Below, piece after piece: positions 38,236 through 46,622 of a stretch of 64,000 nt of DNA (positions within the stretch are counted from its first letter, which is position 1; each line of letters begins with the position of its first letter). The position numbers and the translations under genes were made by a program. Origin of the DNA: Flavobacteriales bacterium (GTDB lineage Bacteria > Bacteroidota > Bacteroidia > Flavobacteriales_F > PHOS-HE28). The notes below the pieces were generated by a model. It did not search any database. It saw nothing but the letters and a program-made list of their open reading frames with translations, and had not been told where the DNA came from. The stretch is taken from the NCBI GenBank assembly GCA_026129465.1, contig JAHCIA010000001.1:691964-755963 (forward strand), given 5' to 3'.

Positions 38236-38763
38236 TCAGTCCATGAGGAACTCCTCGATCTTGTCCAGTTTGTCGTGCTTGAAGGCGCCTTCCGTGCGGT
38301 ACACCACGCGGCCCTGCCCATCCAGCACGAAGAAGTAGGGCGTGCCCTTGTCGGCCATGCCGAAGGCGTCCTTCAGCGGGGCCACATCACCCTTGCTGAA
38401 AAGCACATGCTTCACGATCTCCGGGTGTGCACTCTTGCGGAATTTCTTCAGGGTGGGCTCATAGGCCGCCTTGTTCAGTCCGGTGAATAGGGGCACGAAC
38501 CACACATCCACTTCATAGCTGCCCGCGAAAAGCCCGTGCTTGGCCACGAAGCGCAGATAGGCCGGCTCGTACCAACTCTCAAGATGCTGTTGGGCCTGCT
38601 GTCCGTAGGCGATGCCGATCACGGTCATGCGCCCGGACGTGGTTCGCGGCAGTTCCACGTTGAGTCCATCGGCCGTCTCGCCTTCGAGCTTCGGGAATAC
38701 CGGGCCCTGGGCGAAGAGTCCACCAGTGGAAAGCAGTGCGATGATGATGGCGAATGCGCGCAT
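38236..38763 (-). CDS. Exported thioredoxin-fold (ATP10-like) protein
   Basis: A 175-residue protein with signal peptide MRAFAIIIALLSTGGLFAQ. The body shows a thioredoxin-like arrangement (MTVIGIAYGQQAQQHLESWY, HVLFSKGDVAPLKDAFGM, GTPYFFVLDGQGRVVYRTEG) but no CxxC, so it is not a standard thiol oxidoreductase. The pattern recalls the ATP10/YtfJ-like group of thioredoxin-fold proteins; I am not certain. It sits between the cyclophilin and acyltransferase genes on the same strand with gaps of about 50 bases. Confidence 0.72.
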   Translation of the reverse strand: MRAFAIIIALLSTGGLFAQGPVFPKLEGETADGLNVELPRTTSGRMTVIGIAYGQQAQQHLESWYEPAYLRFVAKHGLFAGSYEVDVWFVPLFTGLNKAAYEPTLKKFRKSAHPEIVKHVLFSKGDVAPLKDAFGMADKGTPYFFVLDGQGRVVYRTEGAFKHDKLDKIEEFLMD

Positions 38764-38809
38764 GTTGATGTGTCGGGGGCGGCGTCGCGACGAGCGAAGT
38801 CCGTGCCGA

Positions 38810-39358
38810 TCAGCGGACCCCATCCTCCGGGTTGCGGCCCTTGTGCGGTCGGAACCAGTCCTTCATCCGCTCGATATCGGCCTCGGGATCGGCGGTGAGT
38901 TGGAAGGGCGCGGTGAGGATCACCAACTTCTTCGGATAATCGAATGTACCGAGGATGATGGGCACCTGGGCGCGGGTGGCCATGTGGTGGAACCCGGTCT
39001 TCCAGTGCGGTTGATAACGGCGCGTACCCTCGGGGGTGATGGCGATCTTGTCGATCTCGCCACGATCGAACATGGCCACCACGGCGTCCACCAGGTTGTT
39101 GTGCTTGCTCCGGTCCACAGGGTAGCCGCCGAGCCAGCGGAACAGCCAGCCGAAAGGCGGCTTGAAGAGCGACTGTTTGGCCAGGTACTTCACATCGCCC
39201 ATGCGGGCCAGCTTGCGCACGAACAAACCCACGATGAAGTCCCAGTTGCTGGTGTGGGGCGCCACCACCACGATGTAGCGTGGCAGATGGGCCGGGCGCT
39301 CGTCCTGGATGCGCCAGCCCCAGAGGGTGTGGAAGACGAAACGGTACAGGGCGCTCAT
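38810..39358 (-). CDS. 1-acyl-sn-glycerol-3-phosphate acyltransferase family protein
   Basis: A 182-residue lysophospholipid acyltransferase (PlsC-type). It has the HX4D motif in APHTSNWDFIVG, a second block YLAKQSLFKPPFGWLFRWLG and the substrate-binding TPEGTR (ITPEGTRRY). It probably transfers an acyl group to a lysolipid at the inner membrane. The short length fits the minimal PlsC forms of Bacteroidota. The ATG at 39358 (MSALYRF) is chosen because the frame upstream has no family similarity. Confidence 0.9.
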   Translation of the reverse strand: MSALYRFVFHTLWGWRIQDERPAHLPRYIVVVAPHTSNWDFIVGLFVRKLARMGDVKYLAKQSLFKPPFGWLFRWLGGYPVDRSKHNNLVDAVVAMFDRGEIDKIAITPEGTRRYQPHWKTGFHHMATRAQVPIILGTFDYPKKLVILTAPFQLTADPEADIERMKDWFRPHKGRNPEDGVR

Positions 39359-39440
39359 CCCATGGTGCGGCAGCGTTGCGCAAGTTAGCCGGGTATCGGA
39401 TGCGGGCAACCCTCATCCATTGGCCACGTATGAAGCCGCC

Positions 39441-39998
39441 ATGGATCAGGGTGGCTTCGTGGTGCTGGATGTGGAGACCACCAGCGGGGACCCCACCGCC
39501 GGCCGTGTTCTGGAGGTGGCCGTGGTGGATGGCGGTGGACAACACGACGCCTGGTGCACCCTGGTGCGGCCCCGGACGGAGATCCCGCCCTTCATCGCGC
39601 GCCTCACGGGCATCCGGCAGCACATGTTGCACGATGCGCCGCTCTTCCACGAGGTGGCTCCAACGCTCATCGAGCGCTGCCGGGACCGGATCCTGGTGGC
39701 GCACAACGTGCGCTACGACATGACGGCGTTGGGCCACGAGTTCGCGCGCTGCGGACTGGTGTTCGAACTGCCCACCCTGTGCACCGAGAAGCTCGCGCGC
39801 CACTATTTCACCGGTCTTCAACACTACAACCTGGGGAGCTTGTGCCGCTTCTTCGGCATACCGTACGCTGCGCGCCACCGCGCCCTGCCCGATGCCGTGG
39901 CCACGCACGCCTTGCTGGCCCGCATGGCGGATGTCCATGGGCTGGATCGGTTGCTGCGGCACGTGGTGCCCGCGCGTCCCGCCGCGATGCGCGCTTGA
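39441..39998 (+). CDS. DnaQ-like 3'-5' exonuclease
   Basis: A 185-residue DEDDh exonuclease. Exo I is FVVLDVETTSG, Exo II is LVAHNVRYDMTALGHE, and Exo III is HRALPDAVATHALL (His and Asp of DEDDh). It resembles the epsilon/PolC proofreading domain and is likely a stand-alone exonuclease or polymerase-associated proofreader. The start is taken at ATG 39441; the frame is open further upstream (in-frame TTG at 39420). It is divergent from the acyltransferase. Confidence 0.88.
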   Translation: MDQGGFVVLDVETTSGDPTAGRVLEVAVVDGGGQHDAWCTLVRPRTEIPPFIARLTGIRQHMLHDAPLFHEVAPTLIERCRDRILVAHNVRYDMTALGHEFARCGLVFELPTLCTEKLARHYFTGLQHYNLGSLCRFFGIPYAARHRALPDAVATHALLARMADVHGLDRLLRHVVPARPAAMRA

Positions 39999-40002
39999 CA
40001 AG

Positions 40003-40329
40003 CTACTTTCCGGGCAGGATGGGCAGGATGCCGCGCATCCACAGGATCCAGACCACCACGGACAACAGCAGGCCGATCACTGCCAGCCGCAGCCCCCACA
40101 GGCCGCGCAGCACCGTGGCAGGCCGGTAACGTTCCGGCTGACGGCGGACCAGCGCGCGTCCTGCGATCCCCAGCACGATCCCCCAAAGCGCCAGCACCAC
40201 CGCCAGCGAGACCAGGTGCCGGGCAAAAGCCAGTGGAAGGCTCAACGCGCCGAAGAGGAGCGTTGCCACATGGAATGGCAGGCTCCGCTGCTCAGGCGCC
40301 TCCGGCAGCGGCATGTTCCAACGCTTCAT
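40003..40329 (-). CDS. Small membrane protein downstream of coaE
   Basis: A 108-residue protein with three hydrophobic segments (HVATLLFGALSLPLAFA, LVSLAVVLALWGIVLGIAG, LRLAVIGLLLSVVVWILWM). No family is firmly recognised; it has a DUF4190-like look. Its start (40329, or Met at 40314) lies inside the 3' end of coaE, so it is probably translated by coupling at the end of the nusB operon. Confidence 0.65.
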   Translation of the reverse strand: MKRWNMPLPEAPEQRSLPFHVATLLFGALSLPLAFARHLVSLAVVLALWGIVLGIAGRALVRRQPERYRPATVLRGLWGLRLAVIGLLLSVVVWILWMRGILPILPGK

Positions 40330-40888
40330 GTACGGCCAGCACCTGCGGGATCACCAGTTGCCGGTCGTCGTTCTCGATCACTTCGTGGGCCACCCTTTCC
40401 CTTTCCGCATCACCGGCCTGTCTGGCCATGCGGGCGCGCACCTCCTCCTCTCCCACTCGGTCACGCCGCATCACCCGCTGGATACGCAGCGCTTCGGGGG
40501 CCTTGACCAGTATGATACGGTCGAAGGCCCGGTGTCCGCCCGTTTCGGTGAGGATCGCCGCCTCCATCATCACGTAGGGTGCCCGCTGCTCCTCGGCCCA
40601 CGCACGAAAAGTGGCGCGCACGGCGGGATGCACGATCGCGTTCAGGTCCGCCAAGGCCCTGGCATCCTGGAACACGATCGCCGCAAGGGCCTTGCGGTCC
40701 AGGGACCCACCGGCATAGAGCGCCTGCCCGAACCGGGCCTTCACGGCCTCCCGCACGGGACCTTGTTCATCCAGGTGGCGGCGGCCCGCGGCGTCGGCCT
40801 CGAAGACGGGAACGCCCAGCACGGCGAACACGCGCGCCACGGTGCTCTTGCCACTGCCGATGCCACCGGTGAGACCCACCTTGAACAT
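40292..40888 (-). CDS. coaE: Dephospho-CoA kinase
   Basis: A 198-residue P-loop kinase that phosphorylates dephospho-CoA in the last step of CoA synthesis. Walker A is VGLTGGIGSGKSTVAR at the N-terminus; the ADAAGRRHLDE and LNAIVHPAVRA motifs and the lid region RVMRRDRVGEEEVRARMARQ are family-typical. The ATG at 40888 is chosen because the Walker A motif is normally within ten residues of the start. It follows yajC by 49 bases in the nusB operon. Confidence 0.95.
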   Translation of the reverse strand: MFKVGLTGGIGSGKSTVARVFAVLGVPVFEADAAGRRHLDEQGPVREAVKARFGQALYAGGSLDRKALAAIVFQDARALADLNAIVHPAVRATFRAWAEEQRAPYVMMEAAILTETGGHRAFDRIILVKAPEALRIQRVMRRDRVGEEEVRARMARQAGDAERERVAHEVIENDDRQLVIPQVLAVHEALEHAAAGGA

Positions 40889-40937
40889 GGCCCGAAGGTG
40901 CGCACTGCGCGGGAAGCCATCAAGCCCCGCGCCTGGA

Positions 40938-41264
40938 TCAGGACTTGGCGGCAGGCTGCTCGGCGAGTTGGGCGTTGCCATCGGGCGAGATGGCGCTCTT
41001 CTCGAAACGCAGCTTCACGTTGCTGTCCACCTCCACCAGCACGGTGGTCTCGGCCACTTCCACCACCTTGCCGTGGATCCCGCCGATGGTGACCACCTTG
41101 GCGCCCTTCTGCAGCGCCTCGCGGAACTTGCGTGCCTCCTTGGCCTTCTTCTGCTGGGGCCGGATCATGAAGAAGTAGAAGACCACCATCAAAAGGCCCA
41201 TCATCACCCAGAAGTTCATGGGGCTTTGTTCCTGGGCCTGCAGCACGATCAAGTTCGGGATCAT
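40938..41264 (-). CDS. yajC: Preprotein translocase subunit YajC
   Basis: A 108-residue protein with one N-terminal membrane helix (WVMMGLLMVVFYFFMIRPQQ, including the hallmark FMIRPQQKK) and the cytoplasmic domain with KGAKVVTIGGIHGKVVEV. YajC associates with SecDF at the Sec translocon. It lies between the DUF1573 gene and coaE, the usual order in Bacteroidota. Confidence 0.95.
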   Translation of the reverse strand: MIPNLIVLQAQEQSPMNFWVMMGLLMVVFYFFMIRPQQKKAKEARKFREALQKGAKVVTIGGIHGKVVEVAETTVLVEVDSNVKLRFEKSAISPDGNAQLAEQPAAKS

Positions 41265-41285
41265 CGTCGTCGGGGTTGCTTGTTC

Positions 41286-41813
41286 TTACTCCACGGGTTC
41301 CACACCGCTGGGCCCCACCACCTCACCGCCGAGGGTGAGCACGGTGCTGGGCGGGCTGGTGTTGGCCACCACGGTCACGGTCTTGTCCTGTCGTCCGGTG
41401 CGGCCTTCGCTGTCGAAACTCACTTCGATCGAGGCCTTCTCGCCGGGTTTGATGGGCTGGCGTGGCCAGTCCTTGCTCACCGTGCAGCCACAACTGCCGC
41501 GCACATCGGTTATCACCAGGGCGCTGCGGCCCGTATTGGTGAAGGTGTACCGATCGGTGAATTGTGTGCCCTGCACGATGGTGCCCATATCGATGTGCGT
41601 GCGGTCGAAACGCATCACCGGATGGTCCTTCGTATCGGCCTTCTCATAGCCCGAGGCCGGGAAGCGGATATCGTCCGGCGTGATATCGCGCTCGCTGTGG
41701 TCGGTGATCCAGCAGGACGGCAGGAAAAGCATCATCGCCACCAGCAAGGTCATGGGCACATGGGCGCATGGGCACAGGCGCACGAAACGGAATATGGAGC
41801 GCTTGCCGACCAT
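41286..41813 (-). CDS. DUF1573 lipoprotein
   Basis: A 175-residue protein with a lipobox (MMLFLPSC) and one DUF1573 Ig-like domain: FDRTHIDMGTIVQGTQ, YTFTNTGRSALVITDVRGSC, GCTVSKDWPRQPIKPGE. It is probably in the periplasm or outer membrane. The start at 41813 lies 3 bases after the nusB stop; the Met at 41753 is an alternative that would leave the signal without positive charges. Three copies of an 8-bp unit (CATGGGCA/G, 41751-41774) lie within the start region. Confidence 0.87.
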   Translation of the reverse strand: MVGKRSIFRFVRLCPCAHVPMTLLVAMMLFLPSCWITDHSERDITPDDIRFPASGYEKADTKDHPVMRFDRTHIDMGTIVQGTQFTDRYTFTNTGRSALVITDVRGSCGCTVSKDWPRQPIKPGEKASIEVSFDSEGRTGRQDKTVTVVANTSPPSTVLTLGGEVVGPSGVEPVE

Positions 41814-41816
41814 GCT

Positions 41817-42770
41817 TCAACTCTCCAGCAGGCCCCTGCCCACCTTGCGGATGCGGCCGTCGGCCTTCAGTTCCACGAACAGCTTGTCCAGCACGCCATT
41901 GATGAAGCCCTTGCTCTTGGGCGTGCTGTAAGCCTTGGCGATCTCGATGTATTCGTTGAGGGTGACCTTCACCGGGATCTCTTCGAAGACGCGGGCCTCG
42001 GTGAGGGCCATTTTCATCAGGATCATGTCGCTCATGGCGATACGGTCCGAGTCCCAGTTGCTGGCACGCGCGGCGATGGCCTCCTCGTGCTCTGGACCCT
42101 GTGCGATGGTGCGCTGCAGGAGCGTGCGTGCGAAGGCGTACTCCTCGTCCGGCGCACGCTCCAACTCACTCCATTCGATCGTGGTGCGCGAACCACCCTC
42201 CCGCATGCCTTCGATGATGCGCTTCACCATGGTGGCGGCCAGGTCAAGCTCCTCCATCCAGTGGATGCTGCGGCCCTCGAAGACGTCCTGCAGGGCCTCG
42301 TTGTTGGCGATGTGCTCGGTGAAGAGGTGCGACACGAAGGCCTGCCGTTGTTTGAAGGTGGGCTCCTCGCCCGCCATGTAGGCGATGTAGCGCTCGTCGG
42401 CCATCACGGCGCGCATCATCTGGCCGAAGATCTCCTGGTGGCCCACCCATGACACGCGGCGGCGCGCGGCCTCCGTGGTGAGCCTGTCGCTATCGGCGAT
42501 GGCGCGTAGCAGCGGTTCCTCCACCAGGCGCATGTTGGGGGCCAGGTCCTCCTGGGTGGGCAGGTGCTTCTTGCGGCGCTCTTCCATGCGCAGTTGCACC
42601 ACATGGCGCAGTTCGCCGAAGGCCAGCAACAAGGCCAGGAAGAGATCGTAGGTGCGTTCAATGCCGGCGATCATCTCCTTCTCGAGGCGTGCGGGGCTGG
42701 CCTCATCGCTCTGCCAATAGGCGTAGAGCGTCTGGAACACCTTGATGCGGAGGTAGCGGCGGTTGAGCAT
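41817..42770 (-). CDS. nusB: Transcription antitermination factor NusB
   Basis: A 317-residue protein. The N-terminus has the NusB start RRYLRIKVFQTLYAYWQSD and the C-terminal half the NusB core (NWDSDRIAMSDMILMKMALTE, VKVTLNEYIEIAKAYSTPKS, INGVLDKL). Enterobacterial NusB is about 140 residues; the long middle insertion is typical of Bacteroidota NusB. It acts with NusE/S10 in rRNA antitermination. First gene of the nusB-DUF1573-yajC-coaE operon, 21 bases downstream of leucine dehydrogenase. Confidence 0.93.
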   Translation of the reverse strand: MLNRRYLRIKVFQTLYAYWQSDEASPARLEKEMIAGIERTYDLFLALLLAFGELRHVVQLRMEERRKKHLPTQEDLAPNMRLVEEPLLRAIADSDRLTTEAARRRVSWVGHQEIFGQMMRAVMADERYIAYMAGEEPTFKQRQAFVSHLFTEHIANNEALQDVFEGRSIHWMEELDLAATMVKRIIEGMREGGSRTTIEWSELERAPDEEYAFARTLLQRTIAQGPEHEEAIAARASNWDSDRIAMSDMILMKMALTEARVFEEIPVKVTLNEYIEIAKAYSTPKSKGFINGVLDKLFVELKADGRIRKVGRGLLES

Positions 42771-42791
42771 GTCCGGGGCGCGGGCGCAAGA

Positions 42792-43892
42792 TCAGAAGCG
42801 TATGCCGGCGGCGCGCACGCTGCGGATGCGGTCCTCTGCGGCCTGGTTGGCGGCGAGGTAGGTGGGTATACCCTGGTCGGCGCTGGCTTTGAGGATGCCC
42901 AGCATGGTGGCGTAGATGGCCTCGGTCTGGCCCAGGGCCGCCTTGCGGTTGTAACCCTTGCGCTCCCATGCACAGTTGATGATGCCACCGGCGTTCACCA
43001 GGAAGTCCGGCGCGTACAGGATGCCTTTCTCCATCACCGCGCGGCCATGCGTCTCCTCGCTGGCGAGTTGGTTGTTGGCCGCGCCGCAGATCACGCTGCA
43101 CTTCAGGCGCTTCAAGGTGTCGTCGTTCACTGTGGCGCCCAGCGCGCAGGGCGAGTAGATGTCCACGTCCAGATCATAGATCGCGTCGGGGGCCACCAGC
43201 TCAATGGCGGGGAACTCCGCCTTGATGGCCTCCAGCTTCTCCGGATGGATGTCCGTAAGGAAGACCTTGGCGCCGTCCTTCACCAGGTGGCCCACCAGGT
43301 AGCGGCCCACGTTGCCGGCCCCCTGCACGCTCACCTTGCGTCCCTTGAGGTCGTCACTGCCATAGGCCGACTTCGCCGCGGCCTTCATGCCTACGTACAC
43401 GCCATAGGCCGTGACCGGACTGGGGTCACCGCTGCCACCCATTTCCTCGGGCAGGCCGGCCACATTGGTGGTCTCCTTGCGGATATTCACCATCTCGGTG
43501 GTGCTCATGCCCACGTCCTCTGCGGTGATGTAACGGCCATTGAGGCTGTCCACGAATTGACCGAAGCGGCGGAACATGGCTTCGGTCTTCTGGGTGCGCG
43601 CATCGCCGATGATCACCGCCTTGCCGCCACCGAGGTCCAGACCCGCCAGGGCGCTCTTGTAGGTCATACCACGGCTCAAGCGCAGCACGTCGTGCAGGGC
43701 TTCGGCCTCATTGGCGTAAGGCCACATGCGGGTGCCGCCCAGCGCGGGGCCGAGGGTGGTATCGTGGATGGCGATGATGGCGCGCAGGCCGGTGGGGCGG
43801 TCGTAACAGAAGAGCACTTCCTCATGGTCGTGCTGTTCCATGCTTTCAAGGACCTGGCGCCGCGTTTCGGTGAGGGTGGCGGTGTTGGACAT
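42792..43892 (-). CDS. Leucine (Glu/Leu/Phe/Val) dehydrogenase
   Basis: A 366-residue NAD-dependent amino-acid dehydrogenase. It has LRLSRGMTYKSALAGLDLGG, then GGKAVIIGD with the catalytic Lys, YITAEDVGMSTTEM with the catalytic Asp, and a Rossmann motif VSVQGAGNVGRYLV. Branched-chain specificity is likely from length and the substrate pocket, which is typical of Bacteroidota leucine dehydrogenases. It links branched-chain amino acids to their 2-oxo acids. It precedes nusB and is divergent from the ABC exporter. Confidence 0.92.
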   Translation of the reverse strand: MSNTATLTETRRQVLESMEQHDHEEVLFCYDRPTGLRAIIAIHDTTLGPALGGTRMWPYANEAEALHDVLRLSRGMTYKSALAGLDLGGGKAVIIGDARTQKTEAMFRRFGQFVDSLNGRYITAEDVGMSTTEMVNIRKETTNVAGLPEEMGGSGDPSPVTAYGVYVGMKAAAKSAYGSDDLKGRKVSVQGAGNVGRYLVGHLVKDGAKVFLTDIHPEKLEAIKAEFPAIELVAPDAIYDLDVDIYSPCALGATVNDDTLKRLKCSVICGAANNQLASEETHGRAVMEKGILYAPDFLVNAGGIINCAWERKGYNRKAALGQTEAIYATMLGILKASADQGIPTYLAANQAAEDRIRSVRAAGIRF

Positions 43893-43999
43893 GTGGGTCT
43901 GTGCTTGGGCTTTTCGGGATCACCTCTTCACCTGGCCGTGGCCTGCTTCCGGGGTGTTCCGGCGGTGTGCCACGATCGCTGCTCCGAGGGTGTGGGACC

Positions 44000-44007
44000 T
44001 ACCTTTG
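44000..44007 (+). promoter_or_regulatory. Candidate -7 element for the ABC exporter gene
   Basis: TACCTTTG is a perfect match to TAnnTTTG and lies 61 bases before the ABC transporter ATG. I do not see a matching -33 TTTG at 19-nt spacing. Confidence 0.45.
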
Positions 44008-44068
44008 GGCGCTTTCCAGCGGCGCTTCCGTGCAGGTGGCGCAAAAGTAGCAAGTTCCCTTCCGCCGC

Positions 44069-45967
44069 ATGCGACCGCTTCTGAAGCTCAATCCCTACTT
44101 CGCGCGCTACCGCGGCCGCATCCTGCTCGGGGTGCTCTTCATCGCCCTCAGCAATCTCTTCGCGGTGTACTCCCCGCAGGTCATGCGCGAGGCCATCGAC
44201 CTCATCGCCGAGGCCATCGCCCAGGTGGAACGCCCCGTGGACGAGCGCGCGCTGGCCACACCACCGATGCTCGATCTGTGGCTGGGCTGGACCGGCCTGG
44301 ACCTGCGCGCCATGATCGGCGACCTGGCCACCGAAGATTCCGTGCGTGGCACCGTGGTGCGCCTGGCCGGACTGCTCGCGCTGCTCTTCCTGGTCTTCGC
44401 CCTGCTGAAGGGCTTCTTCATGTTCCTGATGCGGCAGACGATCATCGTGGTGAGCCGCCTGATCGAATACGACCTGAAGAACGAGGTCTATGCCCACTAC
44501 CAGCAACTGGACCGCGCCTTCTACAAGCGCAACAGCACGGGCGACCTGATGAACCGGATCAGCGAGGACGTGGGACAGGTGCGCATGTACCTCGGCCCCG
44601 CCGTGATGTACACCATCAACCTGGTGGTGCTCTTCGTGATGTGCATCGGCTTCATGTTGCACGTGAACACCGAACTCACGTTGTGGACCTTGGCCCCGCT
44701 GCCCGTGATGAGCCTGGTGATCTACCGCGTCAGCGACACCATCAACCGGCGCAGCATGGCCGTGCAGCAGCAGCAGAGCCGCATCAGCACCATGGCGCAG
44801 GAGAGTTTCAGTGGCATACGCGTGCTGAAGACCCATGCCAAGGAGGCCATGGCCGTGGACCGCTTCCGCGACGCGGCGGCCGAGTACCGGCGGCGCAGCC
44901 TGGCGCAGGCCCGGGTGGATGCGCTCTTCATGCCGTCCATCATGCTGCTCATCGGCCTCAGCACCGTGCTCACCATCTTCATCGGCGGCATGAAGCTCAT
45001 CTCCGGCGATCCCACGATATCGGTGGGCAACATCGCCGAGTTCGTCATCTACGTGAACATGCTCACCTGGCCTTTCGCTTCGCTGGGCTGGGTCACTTCG
45101 CTGGTTCAGCAGGCATCCGCCAGCATGACGCGCATCAACGAGTTCCTCGACACACCGCCGGGCATCAAGGCTGAATCGGACGACCTGCGCGACATCCGCG
45201 GGGCCATCACCTTCCGCGACGTTTCCTTCACCTACCCCGACACTGGCATCGAAGCCTTGCGCAGCGTGTCATTCCACGTGCCAGCGGGTGGTACACTGGC
45301 CATTGTGGGGCATACCGGAGCGGGCAAGAGCACCGTGGCCGACCTCATCGCGCGGCAGTACGACGCCAGCGCCGGCGAGGTGCTCATCGATGGGGTGCCC
45401 ATACGCCGCATCGCCCTGCACCGCCTGCGCAGCGCACTGGGCTTCGTGCCGCAGGACGTCTTCCTCTTCAGCGACAGCATCCGCAACAACATAGCCTTCA
45501 GCGCCGACCCCGGCCCGGATGTGGACCGCCAGGTGCGCGAGGCGGCGCGTGCCGCGCAGGTGCACCACAACATCGAGGGATTCCCCCACGGCTACGACAC
45601 GCAACTGGGCGAGCGTGGCATCACCCTCAGCGGCGGGCAGAAGCAGCGCGTGAGCATCGCCCGGGCCATCCTGGGCAAGCCGCGCATCCTGCTGTTCGAC
45701 GACGCGCTAAGCGCCGTGGATACCGCCACCGAAGAAGCCATCCTGCGTGAATTGCGCGCCGTGATGCAGGGGCGCACCACCATCATCATCAGCCACCGCA
45801 TCAGTGCCGTGCGCGACGCGGACCACATTCTTGTGATGGACCACGGCCGCGTGGCCGAGGAAGGCACCCACGAGCAGCTTGTGACGCGTGGCGGCATCTA
45901 CGCCGGCATGCACGCCGAACAGTTGCTGGAAGCCGCCCGCGAAGGCGTGGCCGGGGACGGGGCGTGA
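44069..45967 (+). CDS. MsbA-like ABC exporter (fused permease and ATPase)
   Basis: A 632-residue half-transporter with six transmembrane helices (about residues 15-330) and one nucleotide-binding domain. Walker A is GHTGAGKST near 414, the Q loop LGFVPQDVFLFSD, the signature LSGGQKQR near 520, and Walker B ILLFDDALSAVD near 543. The residue after the Walker B Asp, normally the catalytic Glu, is Asp here, as in MdlA-type or heterodimeric exporters. Lipid or drug export is likely; the substrate is unknown. The DUF3276 gene follows. Confidence 0.92.
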   Translation: MRPLLKLNPYFARYRGRILLGVLFIALSNLFAVYSPQVMREAIDLIAEAIAQVERPVDERALATPPMLDLWLGWTGLDLRAMIGDLATEDSVRGTVVRLAGLLALLFLVFALLKGFFMFLMRQTIIVVSRLIEYDLKNEVYAHYQQLDRAFYKRNSTGDLMNRISEDVGQVRMYLGPAVMYTINLVVLFVMCIGFMLHVNTELTLWTLAPLPVMSLVIYRVSDTINRRSMAVQQQQSRISTMAQESFSGIRVLKTHAKEAMAVDRFRDAAAEYRRRSLAQARVDALFMPSIMLLIGLSTVLTIFIGGMKLISGDPTISVGNIAEFVIYVNMLTWPFASLGWVTSLVQQASASMTRINEFLDTPPGIKAESDDLRDIRGAITFRDVSFTYPDTGIEALRSVSFHVPAGGTLAIVGHTGAGKSTVADLIARQYDASAGEVLIDGVPIRRIALHRLRSALGFVPQDVFLFSDSIRNNIAFSADPGPDVDRQVREAARAAQVHHNIEGFPHGYDTQLGERGITLSGGQKQRVSIARAILGKPRILLFDDALSAVDTATEEAILRELRAVMQGRTTIIISHRISAVRDADHILVMDHGRVAEEGTHEQLVTRGGIYAGMHAEQLLEAAREGVAGDGA

Positions 45968-45976
45968 GCGCCGGGC

Positions 45977-46006
45977 TTGCCCGATCGGCCCTTCCGTCTA
46001 TATTTG
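45977..46006 (+). promoter_or_regulatory. Bacteroidota-type promoter for the DUF3276 gene
   Basis: TTG at 45977-45979, a 19-nt spacer and a perfect TAnnTTTG (TATATTTG, 45999-46006). This matches the TTTG-N19-TAnnTTTG consensus. The predicted start leaves a leader of about 30 nt before the ATG at 46042. It is the clearest promoter in the window. Confidence 0.75.
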
Positions 46007-46041
46007 GATGGTTCCCATGGGGCGATGCCCCGGCTGGTGCG

Positions 46042-46398
46042 ATGAGCGACGACCGCGAGGACATCTATTCCAAGGCCGTAAGGGCCGGCAAGCGCACGTA
46101 CTTCTTCGATGTGAAGAGCACGCGTGGCCGCGACCTCTACCTCACCATCACCGAGAGCAAGAAGCACACGTCTTCCGACGGCTCGGCGCACTACGACAAG
46201 CACAAGATCTTCCTCTACAAGGAGGATTTCGACAAGTTCCTCGATGGCCTGCACGACGCCTTCGGCGAGATCGAGCGCCTGAAGGCCTCCGGCGAATTCG
46301 TGCATCAGCCCCGCGAGCGGCAACCTGAACAGGACGAGCCGCCCAGCACCCCCTTCACGGACGTGAACTTCGAGGACCTGGACAGGAAGGATATCTGA
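46042..46398 (+). CDS. DUF3276 (PUR-alpha-like) nucleic-acid-binding protein
   Basis: A 118-residue protein with one PUR-type repeat: YSKAVRAGKRTYFFDVKSTR, then DLYLTITESKKH, and HKIFLYKEDFDKFLDGLHDA, followed by an acidic tail. Bacterial PUR domains bind single-stranded DNA or RNA. The ATG at 46042 (MSDDREDIYSK) is the family-typical start, and a promoter lies just upstream. Not followed closely by another gene; the 224-bp gap to 46622 holds nothing I can name. Confidence 0.92.
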   Translation: MSDDREDIYSKAVRAGKRTYFFDVKSTRGRDLYLTITESKKHTSSDGSAHYDKHKIFLYKEDFDKFLDGLHDAFGEIERLKASGEFVHQPRERQPEQDEPPSTPFTDVNFEDLDRKDI

Positions 46399-46622
46399 AT
46401 ACGGGTGCGAGGGTGCGGTTGTGGATTGTTGCGGGCTTGTGTAGCGTGAGGAGTGGCCCCATGCGGTCAGGTATTTCGCGCGCGCCCTCGTGCCCTTGAT
46501 TCCCTCTCGATAAGCTTGTTCAAAACTCGCCCGGTTATCAACAGGTCGAAGGGCATCGGGTATCGGTTCTTTGTTCCGGCAAAGCGTTGACCCAACGGAA
46601 CCGCCCGGCGAACCGAACGACC

